A stretch of DNA of 64,000 nucleotides from Ptiloglossa arizonensis (GCF_051014685.1 NC_135055.1:14806001-14870000), one strand, 5' to 3'; positions 1-11,855 are shown, numbered from the stretch's first letter. Notes: generated from the letters alone by a model not told the origin. Made by a program: numbers and translations.

Positions 1-1080
1 ATTGATACGTTCGTTTAAAAAGAGACGTAAAACTTTTGATTTTGATCAAATTCAACATACGGATAGAACATGTGTATGTTTTATTAATTTACCGATGGTT
101 AGAAAAGTATTAAGTAATACTTTGTCGATCACGGTCACGTGAATTTAATAATTAAAATTAAATAAGGTTAAGTGTAATTTTACGAGTGTTCAATAAAATA
201 ATATGTTTCTCTTTGCTCTTAGGTCCAGAAAAGATCAGTATCAATATTGCTGAAAATTATTCTTTTCTAATGAAATAATTTATAAATATAACGTAAGACG
301 CGTTGGATTCGGGATTTCGTTAAACACATGGCGCGAACATTGTTCTTTCCAATTTTAATTATGATTCGAGGCATCGTCGAAGCAAACGGTAAAAATATTT
401 AAAAAAATTGAAGTATCGTGAAAAATGAAAAAAAAAAAAAACAGAAAAATATACAGATTCGAGCGCGCCTGAAAATTTCACCGATCAGAATATACGAGAA
501 CTGTATAAAAAATTGGGACGGGTCTCTTTTGAACTGTGGTATTTAATATAGAGTCAAAGATGGACAAAAATATTTATAGATCAGAATTTCATATAACTAG
601 TAAAAACGATAAACGGTTCTCCGTTATTCGTTGAACGAAAATTAGACCTCGAAACAAGAAATAAAATATTTTGCAATTGATAAATAAAAATTTAAGCGCT
701 TGTTCGAATGAATCGATACACAAAATATATAATAATGTATTCGCGCTTAAACGATGATGTACAAAATAGATTAAAGATTGAAATGGATTAAAATGAATGT
801 AAGGTAGGTAAATAATAACGTTTAATCAAAGGGAACAAATTTTCTGGGAAAGATAAATAGTTAATTTAATTATACTCTGTGATGTAGGGTTGGTAAAAAA
901 TGTGTGGTAAACTAGCGTCATTAACTCTCCCTTGAAATTTACTTCGAGCTTTGTATATTCCACGATCATGTTGTTCAAAGGCTAGCCGCATACTATCGAC
1001 TTTTCTAAACTATTTAGTCGAACCGAATAAGGTGTAGGTTTTCTCAGAAGTCAAGTGTCGCGTTTACTATTTTGTTACAG
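1..1080. other. AT-rich non-coding DNA
   Basis: Low-complexity AT-rich sequence with a short A-tract near 428-440 and many stop codons in all frames. I see no gene, tandem repeat or transposon end in it. Confidence 0.6.
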
Positions 1081-1329
1081 GAACAATCGATGACTCTGTT
1101 TCCTCCCGTATCTTTCGTGAGAGCAAGTGAACTGTTCAGTCGAATCGAACATCATTCGCGATTTCTCGTCAGTTGAATACACTCTCTCATCGAGTCAAGA
1201 AATAATCAACGAGTCTACTCGGTCCTGTATAGGTCCGATGACAGAAAATCGATTACCGTATGGTAGCCTAATGATTCTTTTCAGCGTGTGTTCCACGCGT
1301 AGCGTCTATGGCTACCGAGGCTTTCACCA

Positions 1330-1550
1330 GTGACCCCATTGATCAGAGATTACGAACCATAGAAGTATCCACCCCATAGCTAGTCTACCAAAGCTTCTGA
1401 CTCGGAGTAACTGGTACTCTTATCGTGTTCGAATCATCGAGAACAAAGGACCATTTTCCACTATTCCAATCACCACCACTTGCAAGACTGTTCGAGTCGT
1501 TGTTACCACTGCAGATGTTTAACGAACAGTTCCATCGGATGCCCTTTAGC
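1330..1550. repeat. Diverged single copy of the interspersed repeat amplified at 37 kb
   Basis: Landmarks occur in the same order and at nearly the same spacing as at 37.57-37.76 kb. These are a CATTGATCAGAGAT block (1337), the exact 16-mer TGTTCGAATCATCGAG (1426-1441) and a GTTGT...TTTAACGAACAGTTCC block (about 1500-1532). The distance from the first to the second landmark is 88 bp here and 95 bp at 37 kb. Between landmarks the sequences are diverged, so this is an old dispersed copy and not a recent duplication. Its class is unknown and it carries no recognisable coding remnant. Confidence 0.5.
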
Positions 1551-2300
1551 CTGATTATCCAGGTATCACTGAAACACGTTCTTCCAGTGGTCCGTTCAAA
1601 CGGTGCGTGTTTCTCGAAACGAGGAACTACGAGAATTTCTCGACGTCACGGCTTCCTAAAAATCGAAAAGGCCGGTGAGAAGCGCGAAAGCTGTGCACAC
1701 GATGCTCGCGCGTCTCTGTCGTGGAAAAAAAGCCACGATAAATCAAAGAGCATGCACATCCAGGGCGACTCGAACCCGTGGAAATTTATCGACGATATAT
1801 TTCCGCGGCCGAGCGGAATGCGTAAACCGGTTGATCGTAGAGAGGGTTTTCGCGAGCGGTGTCGCGCGGTTCACGCTAAGACGCTCGGCTCAGGATCCCG
1901 CGTATAAACTGGCTACGTTGTACGTCCTACGTTCGTTGCTTTAAAGCGCTTTCTCGCGATGCTTTACGAGCGGTCGTGTGTCATTGCTACTGTCGCACCG
2001 GTCTTTTCCATCCGCGACCTTAGGTACCACGAGCGCTGTCCGGGGCTTTGCGATCGTGTCTCCTTGGGTCCCCACGGCTTACCCGAAAGGTTATGGATCG
2101 GCGGGAGGATGCTCGTGTGACTCGCGGCGAGATATCGATCGCTTTAATCCGTTGCCTCGCGCCGAACCGTGGAATTTACACGCCGAGCTTTCCTCTCGAG
2201 CACCACTGGGTCAGATCGAGCATGCTACTGCGGCAAGTTGAACTTCAGGCGTATCGAAGGCCCGTACCGCGCTCCTACTCCGTTGCTAGTCGATGGACCG
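1551..2300. other. GC-rich block, possible promoter-proximal DNA, no recognised gene
   Basis: GC and CpG content rise sharply here, and several frames stay open for 80-160 codons. Overlapping frames on the same strand are open together, and the longer ones start at GTG rather than ATG. That is what CpG-rich, stop-poor DNA gives by chance. The block leads directly into the 10-bp phased TGACG array, so a regulatory role is possible but unproven. Confidence 0.4.
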
Positions 2301-2370
2301 CCCCTGACGTCACCTGACGACGTATGACGCCACGTGACGGCGTATGACGCCACCTGACGGCACCTGACTC
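2301..2370 (+). promoter_or_regulatory. Seven-copy 10-bp phased TGACG (CRE/ATF half-site) array
   Basis: Seven consecutive 10-mers each carry TGAC at the same offset, at 2305, 2315, 2325, 2335, 2345, 2355 and 2365. Six of them read TGACG. The first forms a perfect CRE palindrome TGACGTCA (2305-2312), and the fourth is embedded in an E-box CACGTG (2331-2336). Units 3-4 (2321-2340) and 5-6 (2341-2360) are 20-mers that differ at one base. CREB/ATF/CRE-BP family bZIP factors bind TGACG half-sites (established knowledge). The 10-bp period would put every site on one face of the helix. It may be a functional enhancer or promoter element, or simply a young minisatellite; the sequence alone cannot decide. 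Confidence 0.55.
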
Positions 2371-4067
2371 CGTCGCGCTCGTGCCCGGGTTGGACTCGAG
2401 CGCGAGTGACCTCTAAAATGTGAAAGGCGGAGTCAGAACAGCGACGGATGTGTATTTAGAGGCGATCTGTTTAGTCTGGGCTTTAGAACGAGCAACGTGC
2501 ACGATATTGTGTAATGGTACTGTGACTCGGAGTCTTCGTGTTTCTCTTCGTATGTATTAATGTACACAGAACGATAATTCCGAGGATTAGTGTCTCAGCA
2601 AGAAAAATAGCAAAAGAAAGATTTTAACAAAACTGAAACGTTGGACTGTGCGTCGTCTCGTTTTCAATCAGTACAAAATTCAATTATTAATTGTACTTGT
2701 GTAATATTTTCGCTATTAATGAACTGTTTTTTTTTCACTTACAAAAATAATTATTTTCCGTTGTATCCTTTATTACGTTCTAAGAATTTATAATTAACAA
2801 TAGGTACATTTTTAAGAAACTGATCATTTTGGTGTGTCAGATCGAAAATTGGAAATCTTCTATGTTTCTCTCTATGTTTATTATTTTATAGTATTTACAG
2901 CAACGGTAAGATTATTTAAAATTCTATGAGCACAGTAGAACCTCGATTATTCCACGAAATCCTCTTTCGTTGTAGGACTTCGACAACTAGAGTAATGGTT
3001 ACTTAGCAACGGTTAAACTTGGAGGGAGAAATGACTACTCGAAGTAACCATAGACAGTGAATTTCCTCGTTGAATTGGTTACTTCGATCACTGCAGGAAT
3101 TTTCAGCTCCGTTTACCTGCGATAATCGCGGATCTACCGCATTAAGATTTATTCAACGTTACAAATTCAAAATGGCAGTCCTCGATAACCGAGTATTCCA
3201 CAAAACGTAGTCTTAGAACTATTCTACGTGGAAAAATCAATCGAAAACGTGGAGTAGAATTCTTATTTTCTTCGTTTTCGAGGAAATCAAATCGGAAAAT
3301 TTAATTACTATTTTTGCTTCTTCGTTAACAATAATGAAACTGTAGCAGATATCGTTATTATTCCGACACCACGGATCGAGCGTTTTCTACAAGTTATTAA
3401 TAACGTTTCAGATAGGAAGTTTCATTAGTTTTGGAAGGATCGTTTGTTTAATCTTGGAGACTATAGTTTCGAGGAAAAGAACATTAAAGTTTCCGATTGT
3501 CACTCTTCATTGCAACAAACTGTCTTCCTCGAACTTTCTTGACGTTGTTAATCGTTCCAATTTCCGTCCGAAAGTTTATTTAGAAAATACGTAGAAAATT
3601 CAAGAGCAGGGAAATAGATATTTTGGTCGCGTAAACGTCGAGTCCCCGTTAATTTAACGCCCTCTTCGACGAGGTTATCGTCGATTCTGTTCCAGTTTCC
3701 GACTGGCCGAATCGAAGAATTTTATCGGTGCTTGGGCGAAAGTTTTTAAAAGCTATCCGTGGAAAGGGAAACTTTCCGCGCGATGTAACTTCGATGGTTC
3801 GTTGCGTGAATCGTTTAATGGAAAATCGATTACCGAGCTGAACATTTTTAATTCACCGCGATAGAAGAATGCGCGGTACTTCGCGCTGGCGAAGCGAGGT
3901 TTACGGCTCGAGCAACTTCACGGTGGAATATTTTATTACTCCATACGAGGAACGAATATTCTCCAACGAGAAATTGTTAATCGGTAACATCGACTGTACT
4001 CAACAACTCATTTATTACTTCCGTTAAACGTTTTCGATGAACAATTCCTGGTCACGGTTATGACCGT
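2371..4067. other. Non-coding DNA with mixed GC, one possible transposon end
   Basis: GC content falls from the array toward AT-rich DNA. A string resembling pogo/Tigger-type termini lies at 2933-2952 and is listed separately. No open frame with family resemblance and no tandem repeat is seen in the remainder. Confidence 0.5.
2933..2960 (+). mobile_element. Possible pogo/Tigger-like DNA transposon terminus (solo)
   Basis: The string CAGTAGAACCTCGATTATTC resembles the CAGT(A/G)GAACCTCG ends common in Tc1/mariner-superfamily pogo/Tigger elements. A related direct, not inverted, string CCTCGATAACCGAGTATTCC occurs near 3182. No opposite inverted end and no transposase remnant were found nearby. 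It could be a decayed solo end or coincidence. Confidence 0.22.
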
Positions 4068-4247
4068 TACGTAATATTTTTACTACAACACGTAATAATT
4101 TCACTACAACGTTGACAATAATTTTACTGTAACGTTGATAATAATTTTACTGTAACGTTGATAATAATTTCACTGTAACGTTGATAATAATTTCACTGTA
4201 ACGTTGATAATAATTTCACTGTAACGTAAATAATAATGTCACTACAA
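4068..4247 (+). repeat. 23-bp minisatellite, about six to seven copies
   Basis: Units of 23 bp with core GATAATAATTTCACTGTAAC run at 4111, 4134, 4157, 4180 and 4203, with degenerate edge units at about 4088 and 4226. The three central units (4157-4225) are identical. The outer units differ by C/T and TGT/ACA changes, the usual pattern of a minisatellite homogenised in its centre. It has no coding potential. Confidence 0.85.
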
Positions 4248-7200
4248 GGCGCTTTACTCCTCATAATGTACAAAATTTTTAATAATCGAATATATCAATT
4301 TGGTCATCTCTGAAGCGAAATAGCGTTCTCAGTGTGTGCGTGTGTCTGGAATATTTATTACGACGTTCTCCTTGGCACGTTAATCCCTTACTAGCGTCAA
4401 AATTAACCACGTAATTGCTTAAGTGACATACGAAAGCCATCTGCCAATAAATTCAGTCTACCTTCGACGGTTTGAAACCGACGTTTGTGGACTACTTGGA
4501 TATAGAATTAAAATAATTTCTTCGTCGACTTTGAAGATATTACCTCATTATTAAGTCACGTTAAGTAATTACGAGAGTTAAAATTTCTAAATGTAGATGC
4601 TCGTGGTTTTAATGTAAAATAAAATAATTTCTATTCACCGGAATAGTAGGCTATTTTAAATAGCTACTTCCTTGTGAAAAGGAATTTATATTTTAAATAT
4701 CAGAAGCTGGAAATCATGAAACTATAAATACTTGTCTATTGATAGATCGCTTGAAGCAAATTTCGACGAGTTAAAAAACATCCCTGCGATGGGAAATTTT
4801 ACAGGGATTAGCAATAAATCAGGTCCTCTTCAGTTTGTCGACAGTGGTTACCACACTGTTTGTTTTATAATTAATAAAATCTATTAACTCAAAGGAGCTA
4901 ATCTTTGAGATACCAAATGCTAAATTTTACAACAATACGTCTCTTTAATTTTAATCATTATCAGATCACACTCCATAGCTCAGCGACTCTGCACCTAGTG
5001 CTCCAGTCTCATCCCCACCACTTACCCCACTAACCCTAAACCACTCCCTTGGGGGCGTTACCCAAGTCTTTGAACCATATCAATAGCAACTTTGCTCCAT
5101 TTAAAGAAGCTGGAAAAAATATAAATCGACGAATCGAATATATTTGCCTCGTTACATTGAACAACAGTTTGTCATGGTCGTTGCTACCATGTTCATTCGA
5201 TTGTTTCTCAATTCTGTTAAAAATTTGGTAAAAACCTGCGAAAGATTCCCAGAGTCTCAGCCTCGGGAGGACCCATCGGATTGAATCGGGTCTCTCAGAC
5301 AAAATCTTGTTGACGTTTTGCTTAAAAACCGGCATGGTGCGCGCAGATACCGCGGCTACGTGTAAAGACGCAGTTTTATCAGCGATAAAAATGTATTACA
5401 GAATCTTATATTCAGGACCAGGCCCTCGTCGGGAGAGATAAAGCCGCGCACGATGCCTCGTGGTACGTGCCTGATCTGCATGCTGAGAAGAATAACAGCC
5501 TCCCCCACTCCTCCGTGCCCCCCCCCTCCCGCCACCGCCTCCTTCTTTTCGTGCATCAACTTTCCGGAACCCCTTAGTTCGGATAAAACCGATCGCGATA
5601 ATTCTCGGGTACGCGAGTGGTGCTCGATGAGAAGAATTTCGCTTCATTATTTCGAACTGAGGCTTCCGGCACTCGGCTATAGTGAGTTTCAGCTCGAGAC
5701 TCAAAGGGTGAATCCGATAGGGGGGTTGGGGGAAGAAATGGAAATTTAAACGACCGGGGTAAACAAAGTTTGCGCAACGTTGCGGTTCGAAACGTCGTTG
5801 AAATTGTGAAAATCGACGCGCGAGAGTTCGACTCGTAGAGAGGAGAAAGAAGTGCGAGCGCAATCGGTTGGCTGCTCAAGGTCACCGAGCGGCTACCCCC
5901 ACCGTGTCGTTTGGATACCAGTATCAGCGCAAAGCTTTAAACACACACTTTCTTCCAGATTCTTCAAATCTTGTTGTTTCAATAGAATTATTTTGTTCCA
6001 ATAGATTAGATCCTTTGATCGAAAGGTAATAAAAATTCTGTCATGTTTAAAATTATCCCCTGGCCCTGACATTACGGTTCTCTTTATTGCCATTTGTATT
6101 GGCTACGAGATTATCCTTCTTTCGAAAGTCGAGTGACACGACTGGTTAAATTTTAGGATTTGTAGAATTTTCTTCCCTACATGAATATTTCTACGGACTT
6201 ACGAATATTTATGTACGATTCGTAGTTAAAATTCAAATGTCTTTTTCGAGCGGTCAATTATCAAGAATTCTGTCTACGTACATCTACCATTTACTGATTT
6301 AAAACTGGTTCGATTCTACTAGCCAAGATGATCGCAGACCTCCTTCTGTTGTGGACAATTAACGTTGGCCAGAATCACTGTACCATGGAGCAACAAAGTT
6401 TCAATTGCAATCATTGTCGACGGACCTGGTAAAAGATTCAAGTCTTCGGAACCCTGTTCGGACATCCACCGAACAGATATCCCCAGGTGCAATTGGAAGG
6501 CCGATTACCCAGGGATTACTGCAATTGCCAGGGAACCGTTCTCCTATACTTCCGGGGCTATTGATATTCAACTAGGAGCACGCCACGGTAATTTCCCGTG
6601 GTCTGAGTATCACCTCCACCTCCCCGGTGGTGCCTTTCCACAGACTAACCCTTCTTGAACGCAAGTCCGTTCACCCAGACGCCGAACTTACGACTCAGCA
6701 GTCGATTACTTCGGTGCAACGGGATGCCAAGCGATACCTCCGTTTCGACCGAACTTCTCTGCGGCTTGTTGCAAGAGAACGAGAAAATGGAAAGAATTCG
6801 AGAACTCGGGTTACACGAAATGCAAAAGGAGTACAAAATCGCTGGAAGCCGTGTAAGAAATAAATTATCGAGAAGATAACGACACAATCGAACACTGGTG
6901 AAAGACCTAGATATCGATCACTGATACTAAATCCTTGCTCTCGTGTGCAGTACCTCTTGGGGCTGGAGATACTCGATGATTCGTTTCTCTTGGATGAATT
7001 TTACAGCGACGAGCTTCCAAGATTCTCTAGAAACGAGTCAATATTAATAACAATTAGTCTCAAGGTTACGAAGAGACTCAGAACTCTTAACAGTAAGGCC
7101 TTTGGTCTACTATCTTCTAGGTTAATCTTGATCTTCTATCGTCTCTAATCTACTATCCTCAGGGATTGAAATCTTGACGTCCTCTATATTCGAAAAATCG

Positions 7201-8059
7201 ATAGAGTATACTGTACCCTGACAAAATTTAATTACCATCGAAGACCATTGAGGAACTCACATCACTCTGTGGTGTCTCGTCACGTGGAAACTATGCAGCA
7301 ACACTCTCTGTTACCCGAGAAAAGAAGCAATCGTTCCACAGTACGAGGCCCGAATATCATCCTTGATCCGCGATTGATTTCGTTTCAATTTCGGCGCCAA
7401 CAGGCCGGCTGGAAATCACGAGCCAGCGGTGAAAATGATTTCCGAACACGGAGCTTCCGTTAATTCAACGGGGGATCGCAATTGGTTGCTCGAACGAAAA
7501 CCGCGGCGCGAACACCGAATTAAACCAGGCGTTCGATTCGAGACGAGTACTCGCTTCGTTTAAGATCGTCCCGATCCTTAAACTCTCGCGGAAGCACGTG
7601 GCGCGCTGCAAGAAACCGAAGTCGGCCCACGGTCGACGTAACGTGTATACATGGAAACTTGCACCTACACGAGACGCATCCGTAGGAGGAATCACGGCGA
7701 AGGACTTGCACGGACCCCGATCCTCATTGTTAGTCGGGCAGCGTGCGGACCGAAGGCGTACGAGGAGTCTGTGCAACGGTACGTGAGTTAGACGTGGAAG
7801 TCACTTGGGTTAATTCCCGCCACGGCCTCCCACAACTCCGTTCCCTCGATGAACTTTCGATCCATATCGACCGTTACAGCTGGGACCAAGTGGTCTTGCG
7901 ACGACGCGATAAATAGACGGAATTGCGAGGGAAAATTATCGCTTCCTGGGGATGTTCGCGATGCTATTATAATACACCCTGATCCTCTTGTGGACGTTTC
8001 TTGTAAATGGTACCACGACGGGGAAGAATCACTACTACTATTGAAACTTTGGGTAAATA
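4248..8059. other. Non-coding DNA with two GC-rich patches
   Basis: GC-rich patches at about 5340-5900 and 7440-7800 are flanked by AT-rich sequence. The first contains a long C-rich tract (5501-5542). A match to the monomeric nuclear-receptor half-site TCAAGGTCA lies at 5876-5884. Frames of up to 155 codons occur in these patches on both strands at once and match no family I know. No repeat or RNA gene was seen. Confidence 0.5.
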
Positions 8060-8191
8060 TATTGGGTTGTTCGGAAAGTTTTTTTTTTTTTTGTGAAAAT
8101 GAAACACGATTTTTTCAGAGTGCATAAACATTTTACTAAATTATAGATTCTCCATTTTGGAAAACGATATCACTTTTCGAACAACCGAATA
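8060..8191 (-). mobile_element. Internally deleted mariner-family element (MITE-like)
   Basis: The left end TATTGGGTTGTTCGGAAAGT (8060-8079) and the reverse complement of the right end (8172-8191) agree at 18 of 20 positions, giving terminal inverted repeats of about 20 bp around a core of only about 92 bp. The GGTTGTTCGGAAAGT end is typical of insect mariner elements (established knowledge). On the minus strand the core resembles the region at the end of a mariner transposase frame, with a Q-N-G-E-like run, but almost all of the transposase is missing. The run of T at 8079-8092 is also common just inside these ends. The element cannot be autonomous. Confidence 0.65.
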
Positions 8192-8223
8192 GTTTTAATG
8201 GAGCGAACCATGGAACCCAGGAG

Positions 8224-8640
8224 TCCGGTCGAGGACACCTTCATCTTGCTTTATCTCTTCGAAGGTATTACGGTATCGATGTCAAGGGATACATTATTTT
8301 TTGTAAAGGGGGACAGTTTGCCGGGTTCGTGGTCTTCGTACGGATGTTTGTTGTAAATCTTCATACGACAATTGGGGAGATATGACTGCTTTGGGAACTT
8401 TGGATAATATGTAGTCTCAGTTGAACGAACTATCCGGTCAAGGACACTTCTCTGTTAGCGAAGACCGTCCTGCTTTATCTCTTCGGTGGTATTGTGGTAT
8501 CGATGTCAAGAGATCCACCATTTTGCGAAGAGAGACAGTTTCCAGTGGTTTGTGATCTCTCTCTTTAAGAAGATAGACGAGTAGAGGAGGGTACGTGGCA
8601 GAGGCAGAAAAGGTTTACCCCTCAAAGTCCTTGACCGGAC
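8224..8640 (+). repeat. Diverged tandem duplication (~209-224 bp) carrying TCCGGTCAAGG
   Basis: Two related units lie side by side. TCCGGTCGAGGACAC at 8224 matches TCCGGTCAAGGACAC at 8433. TGCTTTATCTCTTCG followed by GTATCGATGTCAAG occurs from about 8247 and again from 8471. The offset changes from 209 to 224 bp, which marks one indel. A third core, CCTTGACCGGA at 8629-8639, is inverted. The core recurs in the 23 kb array. The repeat class is unknown. Confidence 0.6.
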
Positions 8641-8660
8641 AGTCTACTTGACCACGACTT

Positions 8661-10510
8661 CAGTTTCGTTGGCCCTCGAGGCAATAATAGAGAACGATGG
8701 ATTGTTTCAACCCGGATGTAAAGACGTAACAATTGACAAACTTTTCATGGACAAAGTTAGCCAATTTTTTCATTAACGAAATTAGAAGATTTTGCCCATA
8801 ATACCTCACGAAAACTTACACAACGTCCAGGAAGAAATATTACACTTCTGAGAATCTACTAATGGACTAATCACCGAGGTCATCCGGTAGATTACCTTTG
8901 CACAACACAGAGAAGTTAGACCCTAGGAACATAATCTGATAGAGAGAAGATTAAATGTGAAACTTAGGGATAGTAGAGATTCTCTTGACGAGTTAAATAT
9001 CATCCGACTCGTTATAAACTAATTACAGAGCAACGTATCTAATTTGATAATAATTTCCAAATCTGAACTTTCAACCAACTCTTATTCATTGTTGTGTAAT
9101 GTATCGTTACATTAAGTCCACTGTTTCGTTTTCTTGCATAGAATCTATTCAAAGAAAATTCTCTTGCTAAAAACACTGTAGAAATTTCAAGCCACGTTAT
9201 ATTAAATTTATAATATCGTTCGCTTAGAGTAGAAATGTTGTATAGTGCGCTAAATTAATTTCCAACCGGTTGCGATACTTACGTCAATTCTTGACATATC
9301 TGTACTCGCATGAAAACCGTTTGGTTATTTAATACGGGATCGTAAATATTCACGAAGCGGTCATCTGTTTGTTCACTCTACGAGCCAAATCGTGATTCGA
9401 AAGGAAGTATTTCTCTTTTTTTTCACGAAGCTTTGTAAGATCGAGATCGCCATCGAGACTCCACAGTTACCTACGACACACTGATTTGTCTGCGTTCCCT
9501 GTACGTGGCTCGTACGTTGAAACGAAACCCTCGCCGGAAATGGATTGTCGAGCTCACGTACTGCATCCTTTATCAGCAGCCTGGCCTCATTGAAAATGGA
9601 AGCGAGACGAGTTCCGCGAGTTTGATTTTTTGCTATCGCGCGGTGCGCAACCCGGTCGATGTAAAGGAATCGCTAATTACCAACTGGAGTTCTTTTACGT
9701 TAGACGACAATTGGAATCTCAATTGCTAATATCGCTTCATTTAGGCAAACTTGTTACTAGGTTTTCTCTGGTCGAGGCATTGGCCTTCCATCGAATAAAA
9801 TATGAAATGCAATTGAATCGTTACCATTAGCAGAACTATGTAACGAAATATTAAATATCGTTGAATCGATTTTAATATTAGCTAATTGAAACACGAACGA
9901 GTTAGCTACTGGATTATTTCGATAAAAGTTCATTCGAGGTGACTGAGAATTCATCTGTGCAATACCATTCGTTTCAATATTTACTATACGATACGTCTCA
10001 GTTGGGAACGTGTCAACATTGTCCATTGCAAGTAGCTACAACGTCCTGTCGTTGTAATCATTTACACCTGCCATGAAAACTTTACTACCTATCAGGCCTC
10101 GCGGATAAGATATTGATGGACCTAATCTCGGAACGTCTTATCGTAGCAACTTAATGGTTAGCGGAACGATGGAATTGCAAAGCCGAAATAAACTTGGTAT
10201 GTATAGGACACTTCTGTAATAACCTATCAAACTTCAAGAATAGATTCTCAATTAAAACTTGACCATCTTATTCCATTATTGGTGACACGAAAATGCCTAA
10301 GTAAAACTATCGGATAGTCATTGCTATCTCGAAGAATAACACACTGATGTTAATACCACGAAATCATCCACATCGCTGATCTTAAAGCTGAATTTTTTCT
10401 AACCACGTGAAATATCTAACACAACTGTCAATAACATTAAATGTCATTAACACCCAATACAAATGTCCTTGACAAACGACACGTTGCTAAAAGACCAGAC
10501 GAACCCGAGA
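8661..10510. other. AT-rich non-coding DNA
   Basis: Nothing repeated or gene-like was found here. Short open frames around 9505-9830 lack any recognisable motif. Confidence 0.5.
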
Positions 10511-11160
10511 CTTAGAAATGGATCGCGTCGAACGTAGAGTAATCTTTAGCGTGATGTCTGCCGGATAGCGTTGATAAAACGGAACAAATTGCCAGAGACG
10601 TGTTCAAAGGGTCGTTCTCGAACGATATGGAACGAAAAGAGGATCCGGGACGGGCACGCGTACGTCGCGACGTAGCCGCGTCTACCCCGTACAGGTCGAC
10701 CTGTTTGTATACGAAACCGAGTTTACGAGAGGGCTTTGTCGCGCCGAAGATAATCCCAGGCATTGTCAGGGCGGCTGATGTCCGGTATTCGGCCAGTCGG
10801 TCGGACCGACGCGTCATTGTCGCTCCTCCCTTTTGTAGTCCTGGGTGATTTTAAGCCGGTTATAACGCCGCTGTCCCGCGCTGACGCGGGAATACAGAGG
10901 ATCCGCGAGAGGCTTTCGGGCATCCCATGTGTCTCTTCGAGCTCCACGCTCGATGCCCTGGAATCGAGTATTCGAAGCGATTGTGCGAATCAATCGTCCC
11001 GGACCAATCGCTGGAGATGCGGCACGTCGATTTCCTGCTTCCCACGATTCAGAGTCACTCGATGTGTGACGTAGACGTGGCTAAATGGCTGCTCACCGAT
11101 AATATTGGAGACGGCCAATTCGAACCGTTCGATCGAATTCTTTCGTAGCAACGGATTGGC
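10511..11160. other. GC-rich block with a short perfect hairpin
   Basis: The GC-rich block is open in several overlapping frames on both strands, which argues against any single real coding frame. It contains a perfect 7-bp GC stem with a 4-nt loop, TCCCGCG-CTGA-CGCGGGA at 10874-10891. The stem is too short for a microRNA precursor. Confidence 0.4.
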
Positions 11161-11358
11161 CACTGATCGCCCACTCAGAGCAACTGTCACGTCTTATAGT
11201 AAATCGCGACGACCGTCGAATTAAATTGTACAGATCCTCGAGCTTCGATATTTTTCGTTTTACTTTCCAATTTGACGGTAAATCCTTTACCTTGACAGTA
11301 AATTTGCAAATTTTAACCATTTGCAAATTTGTAACGACGATAAGTGTACAATGAGGTT

Positions 11359-11757
11359 TGCAAATGCTTTATCAAGTTGGGCACTGAGGTTAGAGAAGAC
11401 TGAGATTTTAATCGATCTCTATCACGATTCTACTTCGAAGTAACGGGTTAGGCTCTGATTGCGTTTGGTTCTAGAGACATTGATGACGATATACAGAAAG
11501 GTCTTAGCCTAGTTTAGGAATATATCGGTCGCAGCGATGGAAAAATGTCCTATGAATGGTAGTTTGTAAATGCTTTGTTGTCAAGTTGTAGTATATTTCT
11601 AAAGTAGGCTAAGACCTTTCTGTATAGCGTCATTAACGTCTTTAGGACCAAACGCAATCAGAGCCTAACTTGTTACTTCGAAGCGGAATCGCGATAACGA
11701 TCGAATAAAATATCAGGCTTCTGTGTTCTCGGTGGTCAACTTGACAACAATGCATTG
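11359..11757. repeat. Foldback element: long inverted repeat with ~165-bp arms
   Basis: The inner arms 11427-11524 and 11592-11689 match as inverted copies at 87 of 98 positions (my hand count) with no gap. The outer arms extend to about 11359 and 11757 with more mismatches and small indels. The spacer is 67 bp (11525-11591). It contains a direct repeat of the left edge: GTTTGTAAATGCTTTGTTGTCAAG beside GTTTGCAAATGCTTTATCAAG, so the sequences are clearly related. There is no transposase frame. It could be a foldback/MITE-type transposon or a hairpin-RNA source. Strand is undefined because the structure is symmetric. Confidence 0.85.
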
Positions 11758-11797
11758 CAGCTAAGAACATTGCAGCTCGAAGATTTGAATAATTTCA

Positions 11798-11855
11798 TTC
11801 GATCGTCATCACGATTTAAGAAGTTGGAGGCACTCTGATTGCGTTTGTTTGTGTC
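11798..11855 (+). repeat. Truncated third copy of the 11.4 kb foldback arm
   Basis: The sequence ATCACGATT...CTCTGATTGCGTTTG repeats the left arm in direct orientation (compare 11421-11466), with the middle partly lost. It shows that the arm sequence is a repeat unit in its own right and that a third copy inserted or duplicated next to the hairpin. Confidence 0.5.

Noticed and set aside
3171..3215. Possible right end of a pogo-like element
   Set aside because: Its CCTCGATAACC string is in direct, not inverted, orientation relative to the left end at 2933.
5501..5542. C-rich tract considered as a minus-strand G-quadruplex
   Set aside because: Only two to three usable tracts occur with acceptable loop lengths.
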